From assembly GCA_023055425.1 (NCBI GenBank), contig JALGPY010000003.1, positions 54,173,891 to 54,237,890 on the forward strand: a stretch of 64,000 bases of DNA, given 5' to 3'. Source of the stretch: Linanthus parryae. Its lineage: Eukaryota > Streptophyta > Magnoliopsida > Ericales > Polemoniaceae. Below the pieces are notes generated by a model, which made no database searches, was not told where the DNA came from, and saw nothing but the letters and a program-made list of their open reading frames with translations. Both the position numbers and the translations under genes were made by a program. Positions 1 through 11,266 of the stretch are shown here, piece by piece (within the stretch, counting starts at the first letter, position 1; every line of letters begins with the position of its first letter).

Positions 1-2
1 AG

Positions 3-275
3 TTCAAGATTTATCCGGTCTTTCACGTGATCCAGATGAAGCCGTTTCATGAAGACAATGAAGACCTGGACCGTGGGGAATCGAGGCGAGGGCCACCGAT
101 GATAGCCACTTCCTTCGACAAGGAAGTGGACGAGATCTTGAAGGAGTGGACAGTTAGTCGCAAGGGCGTACCGAAGCACAAGGAGTACTTCGTCAAATGG
201 AAGGGGACGCCCGTGGAAGAAGGAACGTGGGAAAGCGAGGAATCGTTGTGGCAGTTCCTGGACAAGATCGAGTGA
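3..275 (+). CDS. Ty3/gypsy polyprotein C-terminus: integrase tail plus chromodomain (partial)
   Basis: The last 90 codons of a Ty3/gypsy pol gene; the 5' part lies outside the window. The first residues read FKIYPVFHVIQMKPF, matching the conserved integrase C-terminal motif (VFHVSxLKP) of plant Ty3 elements. About 20 residues later comes a chromodomain, with VDEILKEW, then EYFVKWKG, then EEGTWES, and WQF near the end. In chromoviruses this domain directs integration to particular chromatin. The stop is TGA at 273-275 and a polypurine tract and LTR follow 40 bases later, which fixes the orientation. The frame is open to the window edge, so the parent element may be fairly recent. The clade within chromoviruses cannot be set from this piece. 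Confidence 0.9.
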   Translation, partial: FKIYPVFHVIQMKPFHEDNEDLDRGESRRGPPMIATSFDKEVDEILKEWTVSRKGVPKHKEYFVKWKGTPVEEGTWESEESLWQFLDKIE

Positions 276-325
276 TTCCGAGCTGACGATGCGACGAGGA
301 CGCCGCATCATTAGGTGGGGGAGAA

Positions 326-837
326 TGTCATGGGCCGCATTATTTACTTGATAACTTTTGGACTTGGGCTTGCCCATGACATCTTTAGCCCACATGGAGT
401 TAGACTAGTTTGGGCCTAGGGGATGTCCTAGCCCACTGTAGCCCATTAGTTAGTCCATATTCTAGAAGCTTCCCAAGTTGTATGGATGTAACCTTGTGTA
501 GGGGGCTCTAGAATCATCCATTGAAAATATCTTAGGCTAGAACATGTGGGAAGGTTCTAGGCCAATTGATCATACCAGTTAGATCAATAGATCTCCAGAT
601 CCTTCCAAGGGGGAATGACTTGTATAAATAGGGAGGGGCTCATTTGCTCCACCCATCATCCAAGAGTTGTAAGTTCTCTACATAGCAATACAAGCTCTCT
701 TTCCTTCATACTCTTTCGGCGTTCTTAATCTTCCGCATAGCGTTCGAGTGAGAGTCTGACTTAGTGTTTGCAGAGGGAATTGAAGACACTAAGTGCCGCA
801 CGGGAAGGTCGTGAAAAGCAGCCCGTGATAGTTGACA
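326..837 (+). mobile_element. 3' LTR of the chromodomain Ty3 element
   Basis: A polypurine tract (AGGTGGGGGAGAA, 313-325) is followed directly by TGTCATGGGCC, the expected LTR start. A TATA box (TATAAATA) lies at about 623-630, the likely LTR promoter. The right end is inferred from the sequence GTTGACA, giving TGT...ACA ends; it is the weaker boundary. The same polypurine tract and preceding bases recur at 50207-50219 in a second, dead element of the same lineage. Confidence 0.7.
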
Positions 838-860
838 TAGCTTAGGGAAAGTTAGGGCCA

Positions 861-2000
861 GTGATTAGCTGGCAAGTAAATCTTCCACACATTTTCTTCT
901 AACCCCACCAATTTCAGTAATTACAAAGACACCCCAATAAAATAAGCAATTACCTTATTGCCCCAATAAGGGTAAGCAATCACCTTATTGCCCAAAACAC
1001 TGCATAACATTTAAATACACATCCCACAGTTTCATGTTGCCTAGTCGTTATTGGAAAATATATTTTTGCTTATTTTTCTATTTCTAACGGTTGAGTGAAT
1101 AAATTTGACCCTTGTATGTATGCCTTACAGTAAAGTTTTCCGGTGTGGGAGCTTCACGCATTTTCACCTCCGTAATTCCCGCCTTGCCTGGTCATCTACT
1201 CATCTTAGTAGTTACCTTGTCATCCTTGGATTATTTTTCTCTCGAGACTTCTAAATGATATTCTAAATTAACTGATTAGACCCTTGTTTTAAACTACGTT
1301 CATAACAGAGTCCTGCATTCTTCGAACTATAATAATTTGAAGCATTAATATTAAAAATAGTGTATCTGACTTTGCACACTCATAGTATATCTAAGTTTTG
1401 AGTGTAGCATCAGCTATTGGTGTTTGGCATTAACACTCTTCGCCTAATTGTGACAATGCCTGTCCAGTAGTGAATATGTTACACTCTATGGGCATAAAAC
1501 AATTTTCTCTAACTGAAAATAAATCAACTTCAAAGAAACTTTTTGTTGGGTACCACTCTGTCCAGCTCTTTCTTCCCAATTTGACTTTTTTCACTATTCA
1601 CTGGGTCATTTTGACCCGGTGATTTGAATAGCAAACCGATGTAATTTTTTGATAACTTTTTCATGGTATTGTAGATTAAAATTGCTCTATAATAAGGTGA
1701 AAAAATATCAAAAAATCGTATTATTTTACTATCAAAATCACCCGGTCAAAATGACCCAGATACGAATCAAAAGAGTCATATGGGAAGAAAGAGCTGGGAC
1801 GGACTGGTATTCAATTGACTAGTTATTTGACTTGACGTGCTCTTTGTTGTCGTGTCAATCAGTGCAGAATGAAATCGTTTCTTTGTGTTTGTCTGAACTA
1901 ACATTACTTGAGGGAAGAGTGTGAGCATCAAAATATCATTAGATGCTCCTGTCCAATCTCAATTTAATCATCTTAATGATAAAATTTTCAAAGTGTTCTT
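861..2000 (+). repeat. Unit A of a long direct repeat (second copy at 7690-10290)
   Basis: Sequence starting at GTGATTAGCTGGCAAG recurs at about 7690 in the same orientation and stays recognisable through landmarks such as GTGTAGCATCA, TGGTGTTTGGCATTAACACTC and TCGTGTCAATCAGTG. Identity is moderate with small indels. Unit A differs from B by carrying a 255-bp MITE at 1553-1807. No coding frame is conserved between the copies. It is probably a piece of an unidentified transposon family or an old segmental duplication. Confidence 0.7.
1553..1807. mobile_element. Fold-back MITE, TA target duplication, copy 1
   Basis: The ends are inverted copies (CCACTCTGTCC...CTTTCTTCCCA against TGGGAAGAAAGAGCTGGGACGGACTGG), flanked by TA at 1551-1552 and 1808-1809. 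Complementarity continues inward (GGGTCATTTTGACCCGGTGA against TCACCCGGTCAAAATGACCC), so most of the element can form one hairpin. The corresponding site in repeat unit B (about 9855) lacks it, which acts as an empty-site control. A related copy lies at 37885-38142. TA duplication and size fit a Tc1/mariner-type MITE. Confidence 0.85.
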
Positions 2001-2193
2001 GAGGTAGAAGATGGGTTTGTATGTGGAAGAACATGTGAGCTTTCCTCTTCTTTGATCCATAGGGAGGCAGGGTGGGATTTTAGGAGGGTGACACCTCAAG
2101 GGTCGCGGTGTAACTAATCCAAACGAAACTTTTTTTTTTTTTGAGGGAAAGATTCATTCAAAAGACTAAAAGACAATTACATCATGTAAAATT

Positions 2194-5100
2194 TCATTCT
2201 CTAACCAATCTGGTAGCACAGTACCCCCATCCAGCTGGAGAATTATTTTGTCTTCCAAAGGCAGCTAAGCTATCAGCAACATTATTAATAGTTCGCGGGA
2301 CCCACCTTATCTCCACCATTTCACAAGAGCTGAATAAATCCACTGCTTCATAAATCCTCTCCACCGCCGGAGTGATGTCTTCTATAACTTCACCCTTTAC
2401 TCCTCTCTTCAGATCTTCTATCAGAACCAAGGCGTCCCCTTCGACACAAATCCGTTGAAACCCCCTGTAAACAGCCGTCCGGACCCCCTCGACCATCGCC
2501 TGAGCTTCAGCCATCTTCGCGTCAAAACAGTGGTGAACTGGGAAAGCTCTCGCCTCGATGCAGCGCCCTTCTGAGTTTCGGATTATGAATCCTCCACCCG
2601 CTTGACCCGTTTGAGGTACGAACGACCCGTCAAAATTTAACTTCACTTGATTTTCGTTGGGGCTTGTCCACCTTTGATGATGATTACGACCCAAGGTCTG
2701 AATTGGTTCCGAATTTATTCTCTTCAATTCTTCTAGTCTTTCTTCGATCTGCGAAACAATCTGGGAATCTGTCTTCTCTTCACCTTTGAAAACAATTGAG
2801 TTACGTAGATTCCACACTTCCCAAAGCAGCACCAAAACCTCTCCACTCTTCGTTCTGAGAAGGTACAAATGCAATTAGCTATCCATTCCTTAAAGGAACT
2901 TGAAATTGCTCTCTGATTTTTGCTAAAACCCAAGGCTGACCATAGTCCTCTGAATCTTTTGCAGCAATTGAAGAGATGCGGTTCCGATTCACCGAAGCTT
3001 CCACATAAAGCACAATTGTTGGGGACTTGAATCTGTCGGCGGAAAAGATTACTTCTTGTGGGAAGGATTTCATGAAATATTCTCCATATGAAGTGGATAA
3101 TCTTCTTCTGCACCCTCACTTTCCACAGTTTCTGAAAGAATATGTCCCAGGGGTCAAAATTAACACTGTTACTGATGTTGCTTGCTTGTCTCTTCTTGAT
3201 AAAACTGTAACCCGATTTAACTGTATAATGACCATCCTGTTTTTTATTCCATATAAGACGATCGCTTCTAGGAGTTGTAGGAATCGGAATAGCTGTAATA
3301 GCGTTGATATCCACATCCCAAACAAACTGTTCTAGGAGCGTCACATTCCATGTCTTATTCTGCGTGATAAACGTGCTGACTGAAGGCATATTATCTTGCA
3401 GCGGGGTAATACTCTTGAAGTTAAAATGGTTTGGGATAAAGCTATCTGCTAAACTGAAGCTGCCACCATCACCCAAGCACCATCGCGAACCAGCATCAAT
3501 TAGCTCTTTACCATATAGCAGACTTCGCCAGGCGAAGATAGGATTATTTCCCAGCTTGGCGCTGACAAAAGGTGGTGTCGGGAAATATTTACCTTTTAAG
3601 ACTCTCCGCAAAAGAGACTCTGGCTTCTGAATGATTCTCCACGCCTCTTTGGCTAACATAGCCTGATTGAAAGCCTTTAAATCCTTAAAGCCGAGCCCTC
3701 CCTGTTTCTTAGAAAACTGCATCTTCTCCCAAGCTAGCCAGTGTATTCCCCTTTCTTTATCCCCTTTAGCCCACCAAAACTTCCTGATTAGAGTCTCCAT
3801 CTTTTCGCAGATCCCATCCGGGAGCTTGAAACAGCTCATGGCATAAGTAGGAAGAGCTTGAGCCACCGCCTTAATGCACACATCCTTTCCCGCCACTGAT
3901 AACGAGCTGCCCTTCCATCCTTTGAGTCTGCTACCAAATTTGTCTGTCAGGGAGTTAAAAGTCACTGATTTGTTCCTACCCATGGTCGAGGGTAAGCCCA
4001 AATATTTGTCATACTGGTTCACTTCTTGAACACCTGTAGCAGTGAGGAGACTGGTTCTGATATCGGTGGGAACTCCCGTAGAGAAAACAAGTGCTGATTT
4101 CTCTAGATTGATCTGTTGGCCTTAAGCAATGCCATAATCAGATATAATCCCAAGTAGCGTCGTCATATTCTCCATGTTTGCACCTGTTAAAAACAAACTA
4201 TCGTCAGCAAAAAAGAGGTAGGAGACCACTGGTCCTCCCTTAGAGGCTGTCACTTCTTCTAGCCTCCCCTCCCTAACTGCCACAGAGACTGCCCGCGAAA
4301 GAAATTCACTGCATATAAGGAACAGGTAAGGTGATAAGGGGCAATCCTGTCGGAGCCCCCTGCCCGGTGTAACCTTACCCGTCGCTGTCTCGTTGCGCAC
4401 AAAGGAGTAAGTAACCGTAGTGATACAGTTCCGAATCAAAGCAATGAATCTCAGCCCAAAACCAATGTGAAACAAAGCTTCTCTGAGAAATTCCCATTCC
4501 ACCCTATCATACGCCTTGCTCATGTCAACTTTTAGCGCTAAAAAACCCTTCTTGCCCTTCTTCCTTGTTTTCAACGAGTGAATAACCTCAAAAGCTGTGA
4601 GAATATTGTCTGAAATAAGCCGAATCTGTATAAAAGCACTCTGGTTTTCAGAAATCAAATTCGGGAGAAGTCTTTTTAGTCTATTTGCCACTGTTTTCGC
4701 CACAATCTTGTAAACCACCGTGCAAAGACTGATGGGCATGTAATCACTGGGGGTCCTTGGTTGCTTCTTTTTTGGAATAAGAGCAATGAGGGTGGAATTA
4801 TAGTCCTCAACACTTGCTCCCTCACTCAGAATCTTCGACACTGTATTTGTGACATCCTCCCCTACTATATCCCAGTGTTTCTGAAAAAATCCTGCACTAA
4901 AACCGTCAATAACAGGTGCTTTATCCGGGGCCATCTGGAAAAGGGCCGACTTGACCTCATCCATAGTGTAAAGGAGTTCCATAGATAATCTCTCCTCCTG
5001 TGTTAATCCACCCTCACAAAATTGCAAGACAGGATCAATCTCATTCATCGAAGGCTGAGTAGAGGTAAATAAAGAAGAAAAATGACTTTCGAGGACTTGC

Positions 5101-6263
5101 GTAATCATATTATCTTCAGTAACCCAAGTACCTTCGTTATCCTCGATACCATGAATATTATTTCTGGCACGTCGAATAGTAGCTTTTTGATGAAAATACC
5201 TGGTGTTTTGGTCGCCGTGTTTTAACCACATAGCTTTAGAACGTTGTGCCCACATTATTTCCTCGCATCTTAGTACCTCATTGTATTCGGCAGTAACATT
5301 TTTTGTCTAGGTAATAAGTTCAGCCGACTGAGGTTGCTGTCCGAAGGCCTCCAGTTGGTCTCGTAATTTCTTCTTCTTCTTTTTAATACTCCCAAAAGTA
5401 TTTAGTTCCCACCTCTTCAATTCTGGGGATAAAAGCCTCATCTTGTCCAGCAGCAAAGAGTTGGCCGAACCCAGCCAAGCACCCCGAACCATATCTTCAA
5501 ACTCCTCATGTCTTGACCACATAATCTCATATTGAAATCTCTTATTTGCGGGTCGTTTCACCGGTTCCCACTCAAGAAAAATTGGGATGTGGTCCGAGTT
5601 AGGTTCAAAAATATGAGAAACCCTTGCACCTTGAAACCGGTCCATCCAATTGGAATTTGCTACAAATCGATCCAATCGTTCTCGAATATTTGAATCATCT
5701 ACTTGATTATTAGTCCAAGTAAACGGGGAACCCGAGAAACCCAAATCAATAAGTTCCGCATCGTTTAGAGCATCTTTAAATTGAGAAAGTTGACTAAAGC
5801 TTACCTCCAATCCTCCTACCTTCTCCCCACTTGTCGTCACCGCATTAAAGTCATCGGCGACACACAGGGGACTAGGCGGCCGAGGGGCAAGTCTCCTTAG
5901 CAATTCCCAAGAATGATGTCTATCCTCGCGATTGGGGTCCCCGTAGAACCCCGTAAATCTCCAGCTGAAATTCATCTTCTCCTCTACAATAGTGACCTCA
6001 ATAAATCGATGTGATTTACTATTGAAGAGAACTTGCATACTTTCCTTCCACAGTAGGCCTAGACCCCCTCTTCTACCACTACTACTAACAAAAACACCAT
6101 TTGCATACCCAAGTCTACGTTGAATTTTTTCCATCTCCGACTCGCTTAGCTTAGTTTCTATGAGGAAAACCAAGCTAGGGACCTTTCGCCTCACAAGATC
6201 GTGAAGTGATAGGAACGTACTCGGGTTCCCAAGCCCGCGTACGTTCCAAACTAGGAGACACAT
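2194..6263 (-). pseudogene. LINE ORF2: endonuclease, reverse transcriptase, RNase H; two stops and one frameshift
   Basis: It starts at ATG 6263. The APE-type endonuclease is seen at 6263-5500 (WNVRGLGN, LIETKLSE, DDFNAVT, SDHIPIF; the residue before DFN is D where G is usual). The reverse transcriptase spans about 5250-4000, with the catalytic box FADDSLFL near 4200 and YDRVEWEFL near 4500. A zf-RVT region follows (ALCGSFGESEPHLFNCC, about 2965-3015). The RNase H domain lies at 2650-2200 (LNFDGSF, AEAQAM, CVEGDAL, NNVADSLA). In-frame stops are TAG at 5307-5309 and TAA at 4122-4124; the zf-RVT frame passes into the RNase H frame by a frameshift near 2830-2874. Otherwise all domains are intact, so loss of function is recent. 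Confidence 0.9.
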
Positions 6264-7588
6264 TATGCATGGCGGGGGTGCGCCGCACCCGCCGCCAATG
6301 ACGTAGTTTGAGTTGTTAAGGTACTCATCTCCTTTGTTTGGGACTGATTGCTCGAAACTGTCCCTTTAGAACCCTTGCTAGAGAAATCCTCCATCCCCGA
6401 CGATTCTTGACCGTGGCCAAGGCCCTTCCCTGTCTTCGCACCTTGACTGGTGTGTAGCAATAGGGCTCCTGGAGCCATACTCCTGCCACTTCCTCCTCCA
6501 CGACCCCTTCCTCGTCCTCTTCCCCGAGAGATCTGCCCACCTTTCTCCTTCGGGTTTGGACTAAAATTTGTCTCACTAGCCTTGCGTTTTGGACCAGCAG
6601 TTCTTTGTTGGGAAGCCACTGCCACACCTTTGCATTTGTCTCATGTAACTTCCCCATCCGAGCATAATAGGTTATCAAAAACTTTTGCATTGTTCCCTTC
6701 GTTCATCGCATCTTCCATTCCATCTCGCACACCGTCACTGTGGACATTACTATCTTTCTGCACTTCATCATCCTCCATAGCATGTTCCCCAGCCTTATCA
6801 TCACCCCCCTCCGCGTTTTTTTCCCCCGCTGCTTCGGTGTCAATCCAGTTCTTCCGTTTCGGGGGTGGCTTAAAAATAAGCTAGTCCCCAAACCCCGGTG
6901 GCTCTCCCTTCTTCTCTAACTCTTCCCTCTTAGCACAACTCCATGAAGCATGCATTAACTCACCACACCAGTCGCAACAAGGCGGGAGCCTCTCATACAT
7001 GTAGTCAAGCCATAGTTTTTCAGCGTCTAGGGCTCTAATATACACTCCCCTCTTTAAAGGTTTGTGTTTGTTGATTCGAACCCTAGCCCTAAAATAATCA
7101 CCCCCGCTGCTTGACAAGATACGTTGATCAACTTCTATCACTTCACCTAGTTTCACAATCGCCTTTCGGATATCCTCTTCAGACCGTAGGAACACAGGAA
7201 GATTCCTGATCTGGACCCAAGTTTCTATATTGTCGAAAGCCACGTTATCGAATCTAGCGGAGACAGTCCATGGTTTTAGCATCAACAAGTTCCCGTCAAA
7301 GAGCCAAGGACCACCATTCAACACAGTTTCAAGCGAGTTTTTAGACGGGAATTCAATAACAAACCTGTTCGGGATTTGTTCGTTGATCCGTATATCTTCC
7401 CCTTCAGGCCAGATCTTCATAAACAACTGTTTCATTGCCCATACATTGAAAGAGATTGGAAGCAGAAAGGAACCGATTAGACACGGTCCTAGGTTTTGCG
7501 CAGCCTCCAAACAGTGGTCGTCAGAGACCTCGATTATCTCTTCCTCCTCTAGAGAAAGCTTTGCTGTTTTGCTGTTAACTTCATTCAT
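6263..7588 (-). pseudogene. LINE ORF1 (DUF4283-like RNA-binding protein), two nonsense codons
   Basis: A 442-codon frame starting at ATG 7588, 80 bases inside the element. Residues about 25-180 resemble DUF4283 (IGSFLLPISFNVWAMKQ; NGGPWLFDGNLLMLKPW), followed by a zinc knuckle around residues 200-215 (CCDWCGELMHASWSC). The C-terminal half is acidic, then Arg/Gly-rich (RGRGRGRGRGGGSGRS), as expected of a nucleic-acid-binding ORF1 protein that packages LINE RNA. Frame-preserving stops occur at 6881-6883 (TAG) and 6641-6643 (TGA); the codons between and after them are open. The natural stop TAA at 6263-6265 shares its last A with the ATG of ORF2. Protein family by resemblance; lesions read directly. 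Confidence 0.85.
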
Positions 7589-7689
7589 CAGATCGGCAGA
7601 TCCTCCTTGTCGAGCAATGAAACTACAATCGAAACCCTAGCAACCTGCTGTTTGCCCTCGTCGCCTCCAATCCAAACGAAACTTCGGCT

Positions 7690-10290
7690 ATTGATTAGCT
7701 GGCAAGTTAATATTCCACACATTTCCACTTAACCCCACGACTTTCAGTAATTTCAAAGTCACCCCAATAACAATAAGCAATAACCACATTGCCCAAAACA
7801 CTACCATACATAGTCTCATGGCGCCTAGGGGGGGTAATTTACAGTTTGCACCCTCTGATTTATGTAAATAGGTAATGAGTATCCTCACTGTTCATCAATT
7901 GACAGGGGACACCCTTATTTTTGGCCAAACTAATTACATTTTTCACCCCTCCGTCAACGACCTTTAGTGAGCTGTGACATGTAAGTGGGCCTCACTTATA
8001 TAGTTGTTCTCATTCCCCATTTGCCCTCAAAATATTTATTTTTCTATTTTAACCTTGGAAAGGATTAAATTTTACGACCAATTTCTACCCAACCCAATTT
8101 CTACCGACCTAACTTGCCTATTTTTTTGAAGCACCAAAACACTAAACCTAACTACACATGAACATTCACGAACTCGGGTTACTCGGCACCTCTTTCACGT
8201 TCTTCCACAATTTCTCATCTCTTCCCTCTCTCTCCCAAACCCTCCATCCTCACAACTCTATCACCAGCCATCGAGAGGACAATGACCTGAAATCGCCGAA
8301 AGAGAGAAGAAGAGGGACAGAAAGAGAGAAGCCGGAGACAGAGCAGCTCGAAGTGGAGGAGGAAGGGACATAGAGAGAGAGAGAGAGAAAGATCTGCTTT
8401 GAGAATGCTCCGGTGAGTTCGACGAGGGCGGTCGGTGAACTTTGGCAGCGACGGATTCGACGAAGGCGGCGTCGTCCTTTGGCAGCGGTGTCGTCCTTCG
8501 TATGACGGCGTCTTCGTTCTCTTCCTGCCCTTCTTCTTCTTCTTCTTCTTCTTTCTTCTTCTTCTTCTTCTCTAGATCGATTTGCTTTTTTCTTTTCTTT
8601 TTGGTCGAGATCTTCAGATCTATTAGATCATATTAGATCTATTTCTCCTAAAATCTTTACTGTTGGTTGTATTATTTTGAGATATCTTACTGATCATGAT
8701 CACGGTGAATTGTCTGTTATTGTTGTGTTTTAAATTTATTCATGTTCATTTTGTGATGACATCTGTAATGGTGAATGGTGAATTTGTTAGGGTGAATCAT
8801 GAATATTGTTGTCGTTAATTGATGAAGAAAGGGGTGAGATGAAATGAAAATTAATGAATGACTGGATGGCAATAAAGTCAATTCAGACAGTTGTTAATAA
8901 AGCAAAAAATTAGGGTCCATGACATGAAGAAATAGCCTAAACGAAGAGAGTATTATTCAGTAAATGAGAAGGGTAAAGTAGTATTTTCACCCTCTCCGTC
9001 CAAGTCCGTTAAAAATCGTCAGAATTAAGGGTATCTTGTGTCAATTGATGAACAGTGAGGGTGTCGACTGCCTATTTACATAAATGCAAGGATGCAAAGT
9101 GTATATTACTCCGCCTAGGCGTGCCAGAGTTCCATGGTGCCTAGTCGTCCTTGGATAATATATTTCTTTCTATTTCTAATGGACATATGAATGAATAAAT
9201 TAGACCCTTGTATGCATGCCTTGCAGATAAGTTTACCGGTGGGGGGAGCTTTACCCGTTTTCACCTCCGGTAACTTCCGTCTTGCCTATTCATCTATGTA
9301 GTTTGTCATCTTTGGCTAATTTTTCTCTCTAACACTTCTAAATCATATACCTAAATTAACTGATTAGACTCTTGGTTTAAATTAAATTCATAACAGAGTC
9401 CCGCATTGCTCGAACCACAATATTTTGAGGCAGTAACATTGAACGCAGTGTATCTCGCTTGGCACACTCATAGTGTATCCGAGTATTGAGTGTAGCATCA
9501 ACTATTGGTGTTTGGCATTAACACTCTTTGGAGAATTGTGACAATTAATGCCCGGCCAGTGAAGAATATGTTATTCAAGTATTGTATACGACGTCAGTCC
9601 GATCCTTTGTAGGAACTGTCCGTAATAACGAACTTGCAAAATGGATCTCTTTATCATAAAGAGATTTGTCGCTCCTAACCCTGTTTCACGTTAATTGTTA
9701 TTTGAACAAGTAAAAGTTCTGTCTTGGTCCGAGTGGAGATAGCATTTCTCTTTTGCATGTCCATGAAATTTTGAAACTAATCCTTTTTATATACACTGCA
9801 TAAAACATTTGTCTCTATACTAACTGAAAATAAATAAACTTCAATGAAACATTTTTACTGGGTCTCCACTTGACTAGTTATTTCACTTGACATGCTCTTT
9901 GTTCTCGTGTCAATCAGTGTAGAATGAAATTGTTTTGTTGCAGAATTGTGACAATGCCCGTCCAGTAATGAATATGTTACCCTCCCTGGGTAACTAATCC
10001 TTTTTATATACACTGCAACTAAACTAACTGTCTGGACCAAAAAAAAAAAAAAAAAAACAACTACCTGAAAATAAATAAACTTCAATGAAACATTTTTACT
10101 GGATCTCCAGTTGACTAGTTATTTGACTTGACATGCTCTTTGTTCTCGTGTCAATCAGTGCAGAATGAAATTGTTTCATTGTGTTTGTTTGAACTAACAT
10201 TGTTTTAGGGAAGAGTGTATGCATCAAAATATCACTAGATGCTCCCGTCCTATTTCACTTTAATCATCTTATGATAATTTTTTTACGTTC
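7690..10290 (+). repeat. Unit B of the long direct repeat, with nested MULE and an internal duplication
   Basis: The second copy of the repeat that begins at 861. It is interrupted by a MULE at 7831-9112 and resumes at about 9120 (TGCCTAGTCG). Within it, a segment is duplicated at an offset of 241 bases (9824-9945 and 10065-10187; both contain TGAAAATAAATAAACTTCAA), with a run of about 19 A at 10039-10057 between the copies. No open frame of interest. Confidence 0.65.
7831..9112. mobile_element. Non-autonomous MULE with long terminal inverted repeats, copy 1
   Basis: The ends are inverted for about 100 bases: the left reads GGGTAATTTACAGTTTGCA, the reverse complement of the right reads GGAGTAATATACACTTTGCA, and both continue with TTTATGTAAATAGG and CTCACTGTTCATCAATTGAC. 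The flanks carry a likely 9-bp duplication, GCCTAGGGG/GCCTAGGCG, with one mismatch. The interior holds GA-rich then TTC-rich sequence (8360-8575) and no transposase. A same-family copy is at 37403-39444. Confidence 0.85.
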
Positions 10291-10774
10291 CCAACCAACG
10301 AACTCTTCTGCTGATGGTAGCTCAATACTTAGAGTTGATGGTATCTCAATACTTGACTCGAAGGCGAAAATCCCATTTAGCAGAGACTGTATTTTTTACC
10401 ATCTGACCTAACTTGAGAGCATCATCTCCCTTCCCCTCCCTCTTTCATTGCCTTCACAAAAACCCAATAGCTGATGAGATACCTACTGTTTCCACATTGC
10501 ATGAACATAAAATATTATATATCATACTTTGTAGTTTTTGTTTATTTAAGAAGCCGTCCCCGTTTTAACTTCTATAGGCTTGTTGTTTTCTTTTTGTTTC
10601 CGTTATTTTCTTTCGCCTTGTATGTTATTTGGACGTTTTCTAGTTGCTTATGAATGAATGTGGATGTGGGACCGAAAAGAAACTTGAGTGATTGGACCTG
10701 AAGGGCCGAGAAGCCTGAGTGTGTTTGAAGCGGGAAGCTTCACTGAACACGGAACCTATTCTAACAGATACTAA
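10291..10774. other. Intergenic, nothing recognised
   Basis: AT-rich sequence with no convincing coding frame, RNA gene or repeat boundary. It ends at the target duplication of the Harbinger-like MITE. Confidence 0.5.
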
Positions 10775-11152
10775 GAGCATGTTTGGTACCAGCTGAAAAT
10801 AATCTGAAAAGAAAATTCAACTTAACTGATAATCACAATCTGTTTGGTATGAGCTGAAATGATAGATCACTAACTTGATCCATTTGACAAAATTTAAAGA
10901 GTTCTAAAGTCAAGCAATTGAATACACATGTTTATAACTGAATTGCGATTATGCTAATGTAAAAAAAAAGTATCAAAATTATTTTTTTAGAGATTTTAAG
11001 CTACATGATCCCCAATTTTGGAGATTCTACAATTACACAGAGATTATTTAATCTGCAGATTATCAGATTAAAATCTGCAGTGATAACAAGCAAGGTTGTT
11101 GAAAAGTGGCCGATTTTAATCCAATTCTAAATCAGCGATACCAAACATGCAC
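10775..11152. mobile_element. PIF/Harbinger-type MITE
   Basis: Terminal inverted repeats GAGCATGTTTGGTACC and, reversed, GTGCATGTTTGGTATC, flanked by the 3-bp duplication TAA (10772-10774 and 11153-11155). Both the GxGCATGTTTGGT terminus and the TAA/TTA duplication are typical of Tourist/Harbinger elements. 378 bp, AT-rich, non-coding. Confidence 0.85.
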
Positions 11153-11266
11153 TAAGAAGCCGAAATCTTGGGTTTCAGAGCAAACAAGAGGTCTACATTC
11201 CATACATGTGCAAGACAATGGATTTTGTTGTAACAGAACTCCTGTTTCAGAGCTCTGCTACCAGTT

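Larger units (their letters stand above)
2131..7668 (-). mobile_element. Full-length L1-type LINE, recently dead
   Basis: A 16-bp target-site duplication, AATCCAAACGAAACTT, flanks the element at 2116-2131 and 7669-7684. The 3' end on the minus strand is a poly(A), seen as T12 at about 2131-2142. Inside are an 80-base 5' leader, ORF1 and ORF2 with endonuclease, reverse transcriptase, zf-RVT and RNase H regions, the normal order of plant L1 elements. It is about 5.5 kb, not 5'-truncated, and carries five visible lesions (four nonsense codons and one frameshift). It sits between repeat units A and B. Confidence 0.95.

Noticed and set aside
6450..6884. 144-codon plus-strand frame opposite LINE ORF1
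   Set aside because: Antisense shadow of the Arg/Gly-rich ORF1 region.
8158..8636. Open frames inside the MULE at 7831
   Set aside because: Low-complexity GA- and TTC-rich sequence, no recognisable domain, different from the interior of the sibling MULE.
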